A DNA stretch of 42,501 nucleotides from Rheinheimera soli (GTDB lineage Bacteria; Pseudomonadota; Gammaproteobacteria; Enterobacterales; Alteromonadaceae): positions 1-42,501 of the forward strand of contig NZ_JAJOYU010000036.1 of NCBI RefSeq assembly GCF_021290985.1, read 5' to 3'. Made by a program: the position numbers and the translations under genes. Below the pieces are notes generated by a model that did no database searches, was not told the DNA's origin, and was given only the letters and a program-made list of their open reading frames with translations. The number at the start of each line of letters is the position of its first letter. Position 1 is the first letter of the stretch. Below are positions 31,001 to 39,164 of the stretch, piece after piece.

Positions 31001-31787
31001 GGGTCAGTTGAAGTGCAGTTAATTCAAATTGATCCGGGTTGGCTTGCAGTGAAAAACTAAGCTGTTCTGCTGAGATTTGCTGAGCACCTGTGATTTCAGG
31101 CTGGAGTAAGGTGAGTTTTTTTACACTAAGCCATAAGGGCAATTCAATGCGCTGTAACTCTGGCAGCTGATAATGCCACCAGGCTTCTGCACTGGCTGTT
31201 GTGCTTTGTTGTGGAGTACTTTCAGGTAATTGAAGTTGTAATTGCTCCAGCAGCGTCTCGCCCAACTGTATCTGCTGACCACCGAGTTTCAGCTCTGTGC
31301 TTAAATTATTCAGGCTCAGTTGCAGCTCGCCTTGTTGCAAGGTCAGATCACTGATGTTCAGCTGGTTAATACTGACTTTGGGTAATTCCAGCAGGGTATT
31401 TTCCGATTGAGCTGCAGTTTCAGCGGCTGTACTGAGTACAAGATGCACACCTTGCACTGTGGCTGTATCTATACAAATCTCAAAACGGCCTAAACAATAC
31501 CAGCCTACTTTTGCTGTCAGGGTGTTGACCCTAAGCTCAATACCCTTTTGTGCAAAGTGCAGATCCGTCAGCGTAAAACCTTCGGCCAAAGTACCGCTGA
31601 TCTGGCCCAGTTGTACCGGGCTCTGTTCTGGTACCAGTTTGAGCAGGAGTTGCAAAGGTTTGTTGGTGTAAAATAACGCAACAAGACATAACAACAGCCC
31701 TAAACCTAAGGCTAAAAAGAATTTTTTAACACTAAAATCTGAACTGATGTTTTTTACATCAGCTCCTGTATTGTTCTCCACGCTCAT
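28026..31787 (-). CDS. tamB: Translocation and assembly module inner-membrane component TamB
   Basis: A 1253-aa AsmA-like envelope protein. One N-terminal anchor helix (about residues 24-44, KKFFLALGLGLLLCLVALFY) is followed by a very long, repetitive periplasmic beta region that forms a hydrophobic groove. The C-terminal DUF490 domain (about 900-1253) contains the conserved LLMGRDLS segment and ends VDVLYKFEFD. TamB spans the periplasm with TamA and is implicated in autotransporter assembly and phospholipid transport to the outer membrane. Its ATG overlaps the tamA stop codon (ATGA, 31784-31787), so it is translationally coupled to tamA. Confidence 0.95.
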   Translation of the reverse strand: MSVENNTGADVKNISSDFSVKKFFLALGLGLLLCLVALFYTNKPLQLLLKLVPEQSPVQLGQISGTLAEGFTLTDLHFAQKGIELRVNTLTAKVGWYCLGRFEICIDTATVQGVHLVLSTAAETAAQSENTLLELPKVSINQLNISDLTLQQGELQLSLNNLSTELKLGGQQIQLGETLLEQLQLQLPESTPQQSTTASAEAWWHYQLPELQRIELPLWLSVKKLTLLQPEITGAQQISAEQLSFSLQANPDQFELTALQLTRLETSLPDLQGHQLNAEAQLSLTNSTPFAVQGFIKADSGSLVLNSSIAGSLEDLQLKLELTGTQQATAQIEIAPLTAGLPLSLQLNASSLQWPLQGEALYKLQAVTVDAQGSLADLKLSVKSQQQLPQLPDSQLQLTALWQAPLFSWSTLTLTSSLGSVRSAGTLDLTKELAVDATLALDKLQLDPLLKEYPGHLSGDLQVKASYHQQQWQLELPALAIQGQVRQQPLSLSGQLSAKGKALNVEKLSSKTLILQHGNNSIKAEGEVTDQWQMQLLVTAPDLASSVAGAQGSLSAEAKVTGPQHYPAVDIKLQAQKLRYKKLLRLQNMSLNAQINSNNLDHQLELTLGKGMLSGQKLNSAQLLMTGNKNNSDLVLQLDAVDYKAQLQATATAKPKQQWQISVQQAQLQTPVGHWALADTLPIALDWPKQQLALPAHCWTSEPGQLCLEKPSTISSSQGDLSVKLQQFQLALLEPFIGESQQLTGEAAADLQLNWGKKQGLNASVKLTGTAGRWRQTDVNPLQLPWQSWNATVQLTPKKLSSDWQMQFSEDRSLKGSASLPDLSAEDKKLEAELTLSRLDLSFLRTLLPEQSEFVATLNGQVRASGTLNRPLLSGQLAVTEVKLHGANAPLDIEQGSMQLDFLQQKAILTADIQSGEGKAQLSGYADWFDLKNYQARLALSGQELPLNLSQGVVYINPEITVLAQNQVVAVQGTVQIPRAELAIDDLPQNAVQISDDEILLNKELEVRRGAVTSSVKLVTEMRLILGDEVRLQAFGLKSRLKGQLLFSQNEQQQRLRGEVNILDGTFRSYGQDLLIRKGKLIFNGPVDQPFLNIEAIRNPSSTEDDVIAGIRVNGPADQASVVIFSEPSKPQANALSYLLMGRDLSGSGDSKSNPLTSGLIGLGIANSNGMVSQLGQALGFEQFTLDTAGTGDDSQVTVSGYLSPKLQLKYGVGIFNSLGEFTLRYELMKNFYLEAVQGIDSAVDVLYKFEFD

Positions 31788-33493
31788 AACTCTGGCCCCA
31801 AACTAAAATGCAACTGCAAGGCCTGGTCGGAGGGCACATCCAGTCCCCAGGCAACATCAATACGAATAGGGCCAACAGGGGAGGCCCAACGCACACCCAA
31901 ACCTACACCACGATAAATCTCAGCTTTGTCATTCCAGGCGCTGCCTGCGTCAAAAAATGCGGCCGCCCACCAATTGCCTGACACCCTGTATTGGTATTCC
32001 AATGCTGCTGTTGCCAGATAACGGGCACCCAACAGCTTGCCATCTGCGTCGACAGGTGAAATGGATTCGTAGGAATAACCACGAATGCTGTTATCACCAC
32101 CGGCAAAAAAACGTAATGAAGGCGGCAGTTCGGTGATGGCTTCTCTGAATATGGCTCCTGCATCAAAACGCACCAGATAACGATGGTCTTCAGAAAAGGA
32201 TCCTATCCAGCCGACCCGGCTGCGTATGCGCACAAAACTGCTGTCTGAGCCCCAGGCCGGGTCAGAAATTTCTGTACCAACTAAGTAACGGCTGGCTTCT
32301 GATGGCATGCTGCCACCACTGTCCCAGCTGCGGCTAAAACTGACACCAGGCATAATCAGATTCGCGCTGCCTGAGTCCAGCCCTTGTTCATAGTCTTCGT
32401 ACAGCCAGCGCAAGGATACTGTTCTGTACCAGTCGTCTGCCAGCAACCAGTGCCGCTCCAGAGCTGTGTTGTATTCCTGACTGCGTGTATCTTCTATATC
32501 TTTATTTTTTATACCAAAGTTCAGTTTGTAGAAGTCGTTACTGACGTTTTTCTTTGGCCATTTATAACCCGCCTCAACGGTTTGTTCAGGACCAGACAGC
32601 GCCATTCTGCTGTTAAAACTATGGCCTCTGTCATTTAACCAGGGCCTGTTCCAGTTCAGCTTAACGCGTGGACCTAAATCTGTGGAGTAACCCACACCAG
32701 TTTCCACTGTATTACGAACTTGTGGTTCCACTTTAATAGTGACAGCCAGTTGTTGTTCAGCGTTTTCTGGTTCATCTACAGTGACATCTATGCTGCGAAA
32801 CCAGTTGCTTTCTGCCAGTCGTTGATTCAGTTCACCCAACTGGCTCGACAGATAAGGTTCACCGGGTTTAAAAGGTAGTAAAGAGCGAAGGCGTTCATCA
32901 CGAATTTGGCTGCCTTCAAAAGCGACTTCCCCAAAGTGATAACGCGGACCTGAATCAAATTGAATATGAATAAAACCCTGTAACAAGCGGGGAGCCACTG
33001 AGAGTTCCTGTTTAACAAATTTCGCCTGAAAATAGCCACGGCGAAGCGCCAAAGAGTTCAGCTGATTTTTGATTTCTTCATAGCGGCCATGATGCACTCT
33101 GTGGTTCACTTTAGGGCCAACCTGTTTTACCAGTTTGGCAAATTCAGGGTCTGTCGAGGCTTCACCTAAAATTTCCACTTTGACAGATTTCAGTCGCAAA
33201 GCTTCGCCAGGCTTAATGGTTAACCGCAATTTTTGTTTTTTATCTTTACCAACCAGGCTGGGCTCAATATTCATGCGGTAATAACCTACAGCCCGGCCTG
33301 CAAGTTTGACATCTTCAATCACTTTGTTTTGAAAACGCCTGGAACCCAGGTTGTTTTTAGCCGGTAGGCGGTCCAGATAAAGTTCAATGTTCTCAGCAAG
33401 GGGGCCTGAAACGCCCTTGAGTTCTATTTGGGGATGCGCTGCGGCGGCAGAGGCGGCAAGCAGCGCCAGAATGGCCAGAGTCCTGTACAACAA
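31784..33493 (-). CDS. tamA: Translocation and assembly module outer-membrane component TamA (Omp85)
   Basis: A 569-aa Omp85 protein: signal peptide (about residues 1-19, ending SAAAA), three POTRA domains (about 22-265) and a 16-stranded C-terminal barrel (about 270-569) with the RFFAGGDNSIRGYSYESISP lid-lock motif. The reading frame has no usable ATG. Reading 5' to 3' the codons are ATT TTG TTG TAC. The first TTG (33493) lies 11 nt from the AAAGGA ribosome site, while ATT (33496) lies 8 nt away. The coordinates use the TTG; ATT is a real alternative that adds one residue. tamB overlaps its stop codon. A hairpin lies in the leader at 33519-33542. Confidence 0.93.
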   Translation of the reverse strand: MLYRTLAILALLAASAAAAHPQIELKGVSGPLAENIELYLDRLPAKNNLGSRRFQNKVIEDVKLAGRAVGYYRMNIEPSLVGKDKKQKLRLTIKPGEALRLKSVKVEILGEASTDPEFAKLVKQVGPKVNHRVHHGRYEEIKNQLNSLALRRGYFQAKFVKQELSVAPRLLQGFIHIQFDSGPRYHFGEVAFEGSQIRDERLRSLLPFKPGEPYLSSQLGELNQRLAESNWFRSIDVTVDEPENAEQQLAVTIKVEPQVRNTVETGVGYSTDLGPRVKLNWNRPWLNDRGHSFNSRMALSGPEQTVEAGYKWPKKNVSNDFYKLNFGIKNKDIEDTRSQEYNTALERHWLLADDWYRTVSLRWLYEDYEQGLDSGSANLIMPGVSFSRSWDSGGSMPSEASRYLVGTEISDPAWGSDSSFVRIRSRVGWIGSFSEDHRYLVRFDAGAIFREAITELPPSLRFFAGGDNSIRGYSYESISPVDADGKLLGARYLATAALEYQYRVSGNWWAAAFFDAGSAWNDKAEIYRGVGLGVRWASPVGPIRIDVAWGLDVPSDQALQLHFSLGPEL

Positions 33494-33518
33494 AATGCGA
33501 ACTATCCTTTGTGTTAAT

Positions 33519-33542
33519 ACCGGACCAGCAAGGTCCGGTTTT
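33519..33542. terminator. Hairpin in the tamA upstream region
   Basis: An 8-bp G/C-rich stem ACCGGACC/GGTCCGGT with an AGCAA loop. A T-run follows only on the plus strand, where no gene ends. On the minus strand it lies 26 bp upstream of the tamA start and could be the 3' end of the ABC-transporter transcript or a leader structure of tamA. Confidence 0.4.
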
Positions 33543-33606
33543 GCTCTAAGAGTATAACAGTCACAGAGAGTTCAGTACGTTTTCAAACGCTTAACAGACC
33601 AGTTAT

Positions 33607-34776
33607 TTAATCTTTAACCCGCGCAAATAAAAAGGTTTTTAGCAGCTGGGACCATTCGGGTTCTTTGCCATACATCCGGATCCCCAGTTCAAAAACCCTG
33701 CTGGCTGCATTTTTTAACCAGAATAAACAAGCAATCAGCAAGACCAGAGATAAAACCCATTCCCACCAGGGCACAGAAACAGAGGCCATACGCATCGGCA
33801 TAGCGGCAAAAGAGGTTAGCGGAAATAAACTCAATATATGCATCAATGTACCCTCTGCATTATCCATAGCACTGAACACTATGCCCAAAGGTACGGTAGG
33901 CAAAAACATGATAATTGAACGGCTGGAGTGGTTTGGGTCGTCAATAGTGGCGGCAAAACCTGCCATAAAGCTGTTGATCAATAACAAACCTAAACTGACA
34001 AAAAGTAAAGCACTGGTCAGTTCTAAGGCTGTAATAGGCAAAACAAACATTCCTTTGCCCTTGACCAGCGAAACCGCCTGCAGCATCAGGTATAAAAACA
34101 AACCTGTGGTCACCATACTTTTTAAACAAAACAATGAAATACCCAGAATTTTTCCGTCAATCCATTCTTTGGTGCTGATCAGTGTCAGCAGTTGTTCTGT
34201 CACTCGTTGCTGTTTTTCTGTGGTAATGGCGGTAAACATAAAACCAAAACCTGAAAACACCCCGATCCCCAGCAATATCAGCAAACCACCACTGACCATT
34301 TGCTGCTCTTTGTTTTGTTTAGCAGAGTCTTTTTTCAGAAAAACCAGCTGAGTTTCAGGCAGATTATTCACAATCTCTTTTTGTTCAGCACTCAACGGGA
34401 GCTGGCTGATGCGTTGTTTCTGCAGCCAGTTTTTTAGTTCTGGCGTTATTTTATCCTGCCAGCTGGCACTGGACTCTGCTGTCATAACCAGCTTATTGTC
34501 CTGTACCTGAACCACTAAATCCCAGATATCACCTATACCTGCAAGCGCCGTTTCTGCTGAATCGGCCGGAATTTGGCTGATGGTAAAGCCACTGATTTTA
34601 GGGGCAGAAGCGCTGCTGACCAAGGCAACTTTATAATCATTGTCCAGCCAGGTTTTTACCAGTGGCCAGGCACTCATCAGTACCAAAGACAGCAGCATCA
34701 GGCCAATACTGATGATCTCCTGTTTCCATTTGAAATAACGTTGAAACTCAAAAACGGCTATGGTCCATAAATTCAT
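33607..34776 (-). CDS. ABC-2 type transporter permease (NatB-like)
   Basis: A 389-aa membrane protein: one N-terminal TM helix (about residues 20-40), a large extracytoplasmic domain (about 45-165) and five more TM segments in the C-terminal half (about 170-370), including the GLLILLGIGVFSGFGFMFTAITTEKQQRVTEQLL region typical of ABC2_membrane_3 exporters. In NatAB-type systems such permeases export Na+ or small molecules; the substrate here is unknown. The ATG at 34776 overlaps the ATPase stop codon (ATGA), and a GGAG site lies inside the ATPase gene. Confidence 0.87.
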   Translation of the reverse strand: MNLWTIAVFEFQRYFKWKQEIISIGLMLLSLVLMSAWPLVKTWLDNDYKVALVSSASAPKISGFTISQIPADSAETALAGIGDIWDLVVQVQDNKLVMTAESSASWQDKITPELKNWLQKQRISQLPLSAEQKEIVNNLPETQLVFLKKDSAKQNKEQQMVSGGLLILLGIGVFSGFGFMFTAITTEKQQRVTEQLLTLISTKEWIDGKILGISLFCLKSMVTTGLFLYLMLQAVSLVKGKGMFVLPITALELTSALLFVSLGLLLINSFMAGFAATIDDPNHSSRSIIMFLPTVPLGIVFSAMDNAEGTLMHILSLFPLTSFAAMPMRMASVSVPWWEWVLSLVLLIACLFWLKNAASRVFELGIRMYGKEPEWSQLLKTFLFARVKD

Positions 34777-35738
34777 GCTGCATCTCCTTCTGCATTGTTT
34801 ATCGGGTTAGCTGGTTTTTGCTGATTGTGTTGCTGCACAGCGGTGAGATACAACTGATGCAAACTCGGTTGAATGCGACTGAAATCAGCCAGTTCGGCCA
34901 CACTGGTCAGTTGCTGCAGCAACTGACTGACGTTATAGCCTTTGGTTAAGGTCAACTGAATTTTGTCTGAGTCGCAGGTTTTGAATTCAGCCACTGCGCT
35001 TAATTGCTCCAGCGCTTGTGAGTTGATTTGTTGCTCAAAGCTGACTTCAAACCACTGTTTAGGATCCAATTGCTGGCTGACTTGCGCCAGGCTGCCCTGA
35101 GCTACCAGCTCACCTTTATTCAGCAGTAACATCTGATCGGCCAGTCGCTCAACCAACGCCATCTGATGGGCACTTAAAATAACAGTAGTGCCGCTTTGTT
35201 TTAATTCAGTCAGGATGGACAGCACATGTTCCTGATTGACCGGATCCAGACCAGAAAAAGGTTCGTCCAGAATCAACAGATCTGGCGTGTGCAACACACA
35301 ACTAATCAGCTGCACTTTTTGCTGATTGCCTTTGGATAGTTTATTTAAGTTGTCATCCATTTTTTCCAGCAAATCGAGGCGGGTGCACCATAAAATCAAT
35401 GCTGCTTCAATATCAGCCGCAGCCATACCCCGCAATTTTCCAATATAAGTCAGATTTTGTCGTACCGTTTTATCCTGATACAAGCCTCTGTCTTCCGGCA
35501 AATAACCGTAGCAACGCTGGGGTAATGCATTGAGTTCTTCTCCTTTATATTCAATACGGATCGTGCCTGCATCGGGCCGGGTTAATCCCACCAGCATACG
35601 GATCAGTGATGATTTCCCTGCGCCGTTCGGGCCAAGCAGAGCGAAAATCTGGCCTGAATGAACGTCAAAACTAATGCCGTTGACGGCTTTGACTGTGCTG
35701 TAGCTTTTTTCTATCTGATCTGCAGAAATCCTGAGCAT
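34773..35738 (-). CDS. ABC transporter ATP-binding protein (NatA-like)
   Basis: A 321-aa ATPase. Walker A is GPNGAGKSSL (about residues 35-44), the signature is LSKGNQQKVQL, Walker B is LLILDEPFSGLDP and the H-loop is LSAHQ. A C-terminal extension of about 95 residues matches the DUF4162-like tail of ABC-2 exporter ATPases. It is the first gene of a two-gene exporter operon, overlapping the permease start by 4 bp. The start at 35738 has a weak upstream AGGA-like site (GTAAGGACAC). Confidence 0.92.
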   Translation of the reverse strand: MLRISADQIEKSYSTVKAVNGISFDVHSGQIFALLGPNGAGKSSLIRMLVGLTRPDAGTIRIEYKGEELNALPQRCYGYLPEDRGLYQDKTVRQNLTYIGKLRGMAAADIEAALILWCTRLDLLEKMDDNLNKLSKGNQQKVQLISCVLHTPDLLILDEPFSGLDPVNQEHVLSILTELKQSGTTVILSAHQMALVERLADQMLLLNKGELVAQGSLAQVSQQLDPKQWFEVSFEQQINSQALEQLSAVAEFKTCDSDKIQLTLTKGYNVSQLLQQLTSVAELADFSRIQPSLHQLYLTAVQQHNQQKPANPINNAEGDAA

Positions 35739-35922
35739 GATGTGTCCTTACAGGCTGATAAAAGGGATGATTGATCCCAAGCATATCAATGCTTCAGCTT
35801 TAACAACACTAGAAAAATGTGACAAATTATTAACCTGATATCCTCGGTTACACTAGTGTCAGCGCTTTGTCATCTGTTTTGGTTAGAATGAGTTTTCGAC
35901 GTGTCGAAGCAGGAATGGATTA
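35739..35922. promoter_or_regulatory. Divergent promoter region of the ABC exporter and alpha/beta hydrolase
   Basis: 184 bp between divergent genes. It contains the perfect 10-bp palindrome ACACTAGTGT at 35850-35859, and the ACACTAG heptamer occurs once more upstream (about 35807-35813), which may mark an operator. No textbook promoter was found on either strand. Confidence 0.3.
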
Positions 35923-36657
35923 ATGATCATCAAAAGCCAAATGACCATAGTAGTGCTGCCAGGCCTGGATGGTACCGGCACTTTGTATCAACAATTGGCA
36001 CAACAACTGGCACCGGACTTTGCTCTTCAGGTGATTGCATATCCTTTGGATCAGCTGTGGGGTTATAGTGAGTTATTGGACTATATCCGGCCCCAATTGC
36101 CGCAAAGCCCTTATCTGCTGCTGGCGGAATCATTCTCCGGCCCTTTAGGCATAATGCTGGCAGCAGAAAAACCGCTGCACTTAAAAGCTTTGGTCTTGTG
36201 CTGTACTTTTGGCCGGAATCCGTTACCTGCGATTAAAGGTCTGGCAAGTGCTGTGGATAAACTGCCATGGAATGAGCTGGTGCATCACTGGACTGCATTA
36301 TGGTTGCAAGGGCGTTATGCCAGTCCGCAGTTATCTGCTTTGATGGGAAATGCTCTGACTATAGTGCCTGAGCAAGTGATTAAGCACAGGGCTAAGCAAA
36401 GCTTGCAGGTGGATGTACTGGCCGAGTTTGCTACTTTGACTTTACCCTTAATGTATTTGCAAGCGCGGCATGACCGGCTTATCTGGACTTTTAATGCCAA
36501 AACCTTAAAGCAACTGCAGCCTGATATGCAGCTTGTCAGATTGGATGCCCCGCATTTTTTACTTCAGGCCATACCAGAGCAGGCGGCATGGCAACTGAAG
36601 CAGTATATTGAGCGGTATGTTCCCTCTGAGTTGCAAGGGCAGGCGTTAATTGCCTGA
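35923..36657 (+). CDS. Alpha/beta hydrolase
   Basis: A 244-aa soluble alpha/beta-hydrolase of unknown substrate. The nucleophile elbow is AESFSGP (around residue 64-70), a variant of G-x-S-x-G with Glu at the first position. The oxyanion region is LPGLDGTGTLY (about 12-22). The acid is probably D in ARHDRLI (about 183-189) and the histidine is in DAPHFLLQ (about 205-212), so the triad is complete. It starts at the ATG at 35923; M7 is an alternative start. Its last 12 bp overlap the 3' end of the convergent sensor kinase gene. Confidence 0.78.
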   Translation: MIIKSQMTIVVLPGLDGTGTLYQQLAQQLAPDFALQVIAYPLDQLWGYSELLDYIRPQLPQSPYLLLAESFSGPLGIMLAAEKPLHLKALVLCCTFGRNPLPAIKGLASAVDKLPWNELVHHWTALWLQGRYASPQLSALMGNALTIVPEQVIKHRAKQSLQVDVLAEFATLTLPLMYLQARHDRLIWTFNAKTLKQLQPDMQLVRLDAPHFLLQAIPEQAAWQLKQYIERYVPSELQGQALIA

Positions 36658-38007
36658 TACTGAACTGGTGTCTAATGAAAAACAGGCTCCGGGCGAGCTG
36701 TTTGCTGCTTTTAGCTGCCAGCCGTGCGTTGTGGCAATTTCATAACAAATCGCCAGTCCAAGGCCAGCTCCCTGATGACGTCTGTGTGGACCACGCCAGA
36801 ACTTGGTGAAAAGCCAGGGTAAATGTTCAGTAGCTATGCCTGTGCCATAATCCCTGACTGTAATGCCAGAGTGGGTGGTTGTCACCTCTATCACTGAATG
36901 CGCTGGTGCATGGTGAATGGCGTTTTCCAGTAAGTTTTTCAGCAATACAAAGCAGGTACTTCGATCCGCGTGTAATAACTCAGCTTCTGAGTGCCCTGAT
37001 ACAGAAATTTGTACCTGATGACTGACAGCCAATCTGCTTAAATAGGCCACAACCTCTTCTGCCACATCGCTTAAATACAAAGACTGGTACTGATAATTCT
37101 GACTTTCTCTGGATTCAGCCCAATGCAGTAACTGGTGAATTAACCGTGCCATCTGGTCAATATCCCTAAGCAACACTTCCCGTTTAGGAAAATACTCAGC
37201 CATTTCAATTTCACCCCTGAGCAGTGCCAGCGGGGTTTTTAGTTCGTGTGCTGTGGTAGCCAGCAATTCCTGCTGCACTTTAAAGCCTTTCTCCAGCCGG
37301 TCCAGAGTCTGATTAAAAGCATTAATCAGTGGTAATACTTCCTCAGGCAGCTTATGGGTGTTGAGTCGTTGAGTCAGACTATGAGGTTCAATTTGTGCCG
37401 CTGTAGCTGAGGCATTTTTTAACGGCCTGAGCATGTAACCTATCGTTAGCCAGACCACCAAACTAATCAACAACAAGCACAACAGAGAAACCAGTACGGC
37501 TACGACAGATAAAGGCTTTAGATTGGTCAACTGAAATATACTCATCAGCCGGTCGCTGATCACTACTTGCAGATAATAACCAGGATAGTCAAACAAAGGT
37601 GCGTTGTTCACATGATATAACATGCCTTGCGCCTGCACGGCATAGATGCGTTTTTCATCGGAAAACTGCTGATCCACCTGCTGTAGAAATTCTCTGGTTT
37701 GAGGCGCAGACTGGACCAGGGCATGGCCTGATTGATCCACAATCTGATAGAAAAGCTCAGTGCTTAAGGTTTGGTATAACCAACTGTATTTTTCATCATG
37801 GAACAGCTGAGCGGGTTTACCTTGTGCGTCAGTTACAATTTCTTTTGTTAAATAATGAATCTGTCTGTCGAGAATATGATTCAGCATGGCATTGGGGTTG
37901 ATCACAAAAACATAAAAGAAGATGCAGGCAAAGGTCAGCACTAAAGCTGCTACAAAAGTGCTAATTAAACGAAACGTCAGATAACGTTTACGCTTGACTG
38001 AGAGCAT
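36646..38007 (-). CDS. Two-component sensor histidine kinase (QseC-like architecture)
   Basis: A 453-aa membrane kinase: TM1 (about residues 14-36), a periplasmic sensor domain of about 125 residues, TM2 (about 166-190), HAMP, HisKA with H254 in TTAHELKTPLALLRGEIEMAE, and HATPase with an N-box (LKNLLENAIHHAP), DYGTGI and GAGLGLAI. The start at 38007 lies 20 bp inside the regulator gene, so the two are translationally coupled. Nothing in the sensor domain identifies the ligand. Its 3' end overlaps the convergent hydrolase gene by 12 bp. Confidence 0.93.
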   Translation of the reverse strand: MLSVKRKRYLTFRLISTFVAALVLTFACIFFYVFVINPNAMLNHILDRQIHYLTKEIVTDAQGKPAQLFHDEKYSWLYQTLSTELFYQIVDQSGHALVQSAPQTREFLQQVDQQFSDEKRIYAVQAQGMLYHVNNAPLFDYPGYYLQVVISDRLMSIFQLTNLKPLSVVAVLVSLLCLLLISLVVWLTIGYMLRPLKNASATAAQIEPHSLTQRLNTHKLPEEVLPLINAFNQTLDRLEKGFKVQQELLATTAHELKTPLALLRGEIEMAEYFPKREVLLRDIDQMARLIHQLLHWAESRESQNYQYQSLYLSDVAEEVVAYLSRLAVSHQVQISVSGHSEAELLHADRSTCFVLLKNLLENAIHHAPAHSVIEVTTTHSGITVRDYGTGIATEHLPWLFTKFWRGPHRRHQGAGLGLAICYEIATTHGWQLKAANSSPGACFSLDTSSVSGN

Positions 38008-38662
38008 AGCCCAATCCTCTGATGTTATTGATTAATAAAGGAGAACCTATAGCACTGAGTTTTTTTCTTATCCGGTGTACTGCAACGTCCAGTGCATTTG
38101 GGGTGACAGCTTCAGTGAGTCCCCAGGCGGTTTGCTCCAGCTTTTGTCTGCGTACTGTTTTTCCTTGTTCCTGCATCAGCGTTTGTAGTATTTGTAGTTC
38201 AGCGGGTGCTAAAAGGCTGCTTTGCAAACCATAATGCACAGAAGCCGAATGCAGACATAATCGGGTGCCGCAGTATTCAGGATCATTCAGTTGCAACTTA
38301 CTGGGGCGACGCAGCAAAGCCCTGACTCTGGCCACCAGTTCGTCCATGGCAAAAGGTTTAGTGAGGTAGTCATCTGCGCCGCTTTCCAGTCCATCAATCC
38401 GGTCATGTAAAGCGTTTCGGGCAGTCAATACCAGGCAAGGCAGGTTTTGTTGGTTTACCCTGAGTTGCCGTAGCAGATCCAGTCCATCTCCATCAGGTAA
38501 ACCTCTGTCCAGAATCAATAATTCATAGGGCTGGATCCGCATCGCTTGCAGCGCGGATCTCGCGTCTGAAAAGGCGTCGACTGCGATGCCAGCTCTTTGT
38601 AGCGCTGTGCAGACCAGCTCACTAAGGCGTTCATGATCTTCGACCAGCAGTATTCTGCTCAT
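37988..38662 (-). CDS. OmpR-family response regulator
   Basis: A 224-aa regulator: receiver domain (1-115) with acidic pair E8/D9, phospho-acceptor D52 in LLILDRGLPDGDG, T80 and K102 in YLTKPF, followed by a winged-helix DNA-binding domain (about 130-222) with DVAVHRIRKKL and the terminal NNIRGLGYAL wing. It resembles QseB/PmrA regulators. It follows the small exported-peptide gene by 8 bp, its GAGGAA ribosome site overlapping that gene's end, and is followed by the kinase with a 20-bp overlap. Confidence 0.94.
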   Translation of the reverse strand: MSRILLVEDHERLSELVCTALQRAGIAVDAFSDARSALQAMRIQPYELLILDRGLPDGDGLDLLRQLRVNQQNLPCLVLTARNALHDRIDGLESGADDYLTKPFAMDELVARVRALLRRPSKLQLNDPEYCGTRLCLHSASVHYGLQSSLLAPAELQILQTLMQEQGKTVRRQKLEQTAWGLTEAVTPNALDVAVHRIRKKLSAIGSPLLINNIRGLGYALSQA

Positions 38663-38670
38663 AGTGTTCC

Positions 38671-38826
38671 TCAGAGGCCGTACAATTTATTTAAAGCAAA
38701 AATAGGGGAAGCTAAACTGCTTTCTGTGTTTGCATCATGCTGTTTAGCGGTAGCTGGGAGAAACGAAAAGATAAAACAAAGCAGTGACACAAGAAGTGCC
38801 AACAAAGCTGGGGAACGAAAACTCAT
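38671..38826 (-). CDS. Small exported peptide of unknown function, upstream of the two-component genes
   Basis: A 51-aa protein I do not recognise. A clear signal peptide (basic start MSFRSP, hydrophobic core ALLALLVSLLCFIFSFL, cleavage site PATA before K) would release a mature peptide of 24 residues ending NKLYGL. The ATG at 38826 has a GGAG site 7 bp upstream, better than the in-frame start at 38862. It lies 8 bp before the response regulator on the same strand, so it is probably the first gene of that operon. It may be a secreted signal or a modulator of the adjacent kinase, or an unrelated periplasmic peptide. Confidence 0.55.
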   Translation of the reverse strand: MSFRSPALLALLVSLLCFIFSFLPATAKQHDANTESSLASPIFALNKLYGL

Positions 38827-38930
38827 CAAGTGACTCCATCTGATTGATTTCTGCAGGTGCAAGCTTAACCGCTGTTTTCTTACGCTTTACTTACCAACAG
38901 AGAAGTCACTGGAAATTATGAGTTGCTGCT

Positions 38931-39164
38931 TTAAAGCTGCGGGTTTTTATCCGACTGAGCTGTCAACAAAAATAGAATTTTATCCATATTCAGCTTTTCA
39001 TAAGGCATTAAACGCTCAGGTTTACCCTCACGCAAAATAGATAAATGATCAGCGGTGAAGGCCAGCACTGCAGTGGACGTAATGATGGTATTGCCTTCTA
39101 CTTTGTACTGGCAGTGCGCCAGATCTAAAAAAGCCAGAATACGGGTACGGATACTTGTCATCAT
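38931..39164 (-). CDS. Hypothetical small protein
   Basis: A 77-aa protein I do not recognise. It starts with a double ATG (39162-39164 and 39159-39161) preceded by GGAG at about 8 bp spacing, which favours this start over a TTG at 39269. The protein is mixed alpha/beta without signal peptide or TM helix and is moderately basic at the N-terminus (MMTSIRTRILAFLDLAH). It lies 104 bp upstream of the exported-peptide gene on the same strand and divergent from the nuclease gene. Confidence 0.5.
   Translation of the reverse strand: MMTSIRTRILAFLDLAHCQYKVEGNTIITSTAVLAFTADHLSILREGKPERLMPYEKLNMDKILFLLTAQSDKNPQL

Noticed and set aside
28949-31671. Several 64-128-codon plus-strand frames across tamB
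   Set aside because: Shadows of the long tamB gene; no ribosome sites or recognisable products.
33665-34351. 228-codon frame on the plus strand
   Set aside because: Antisense shadow of the ABC-2 permease gene, which has clear membrane segments and is coupled to the ATPase; the antisense product has no domain.
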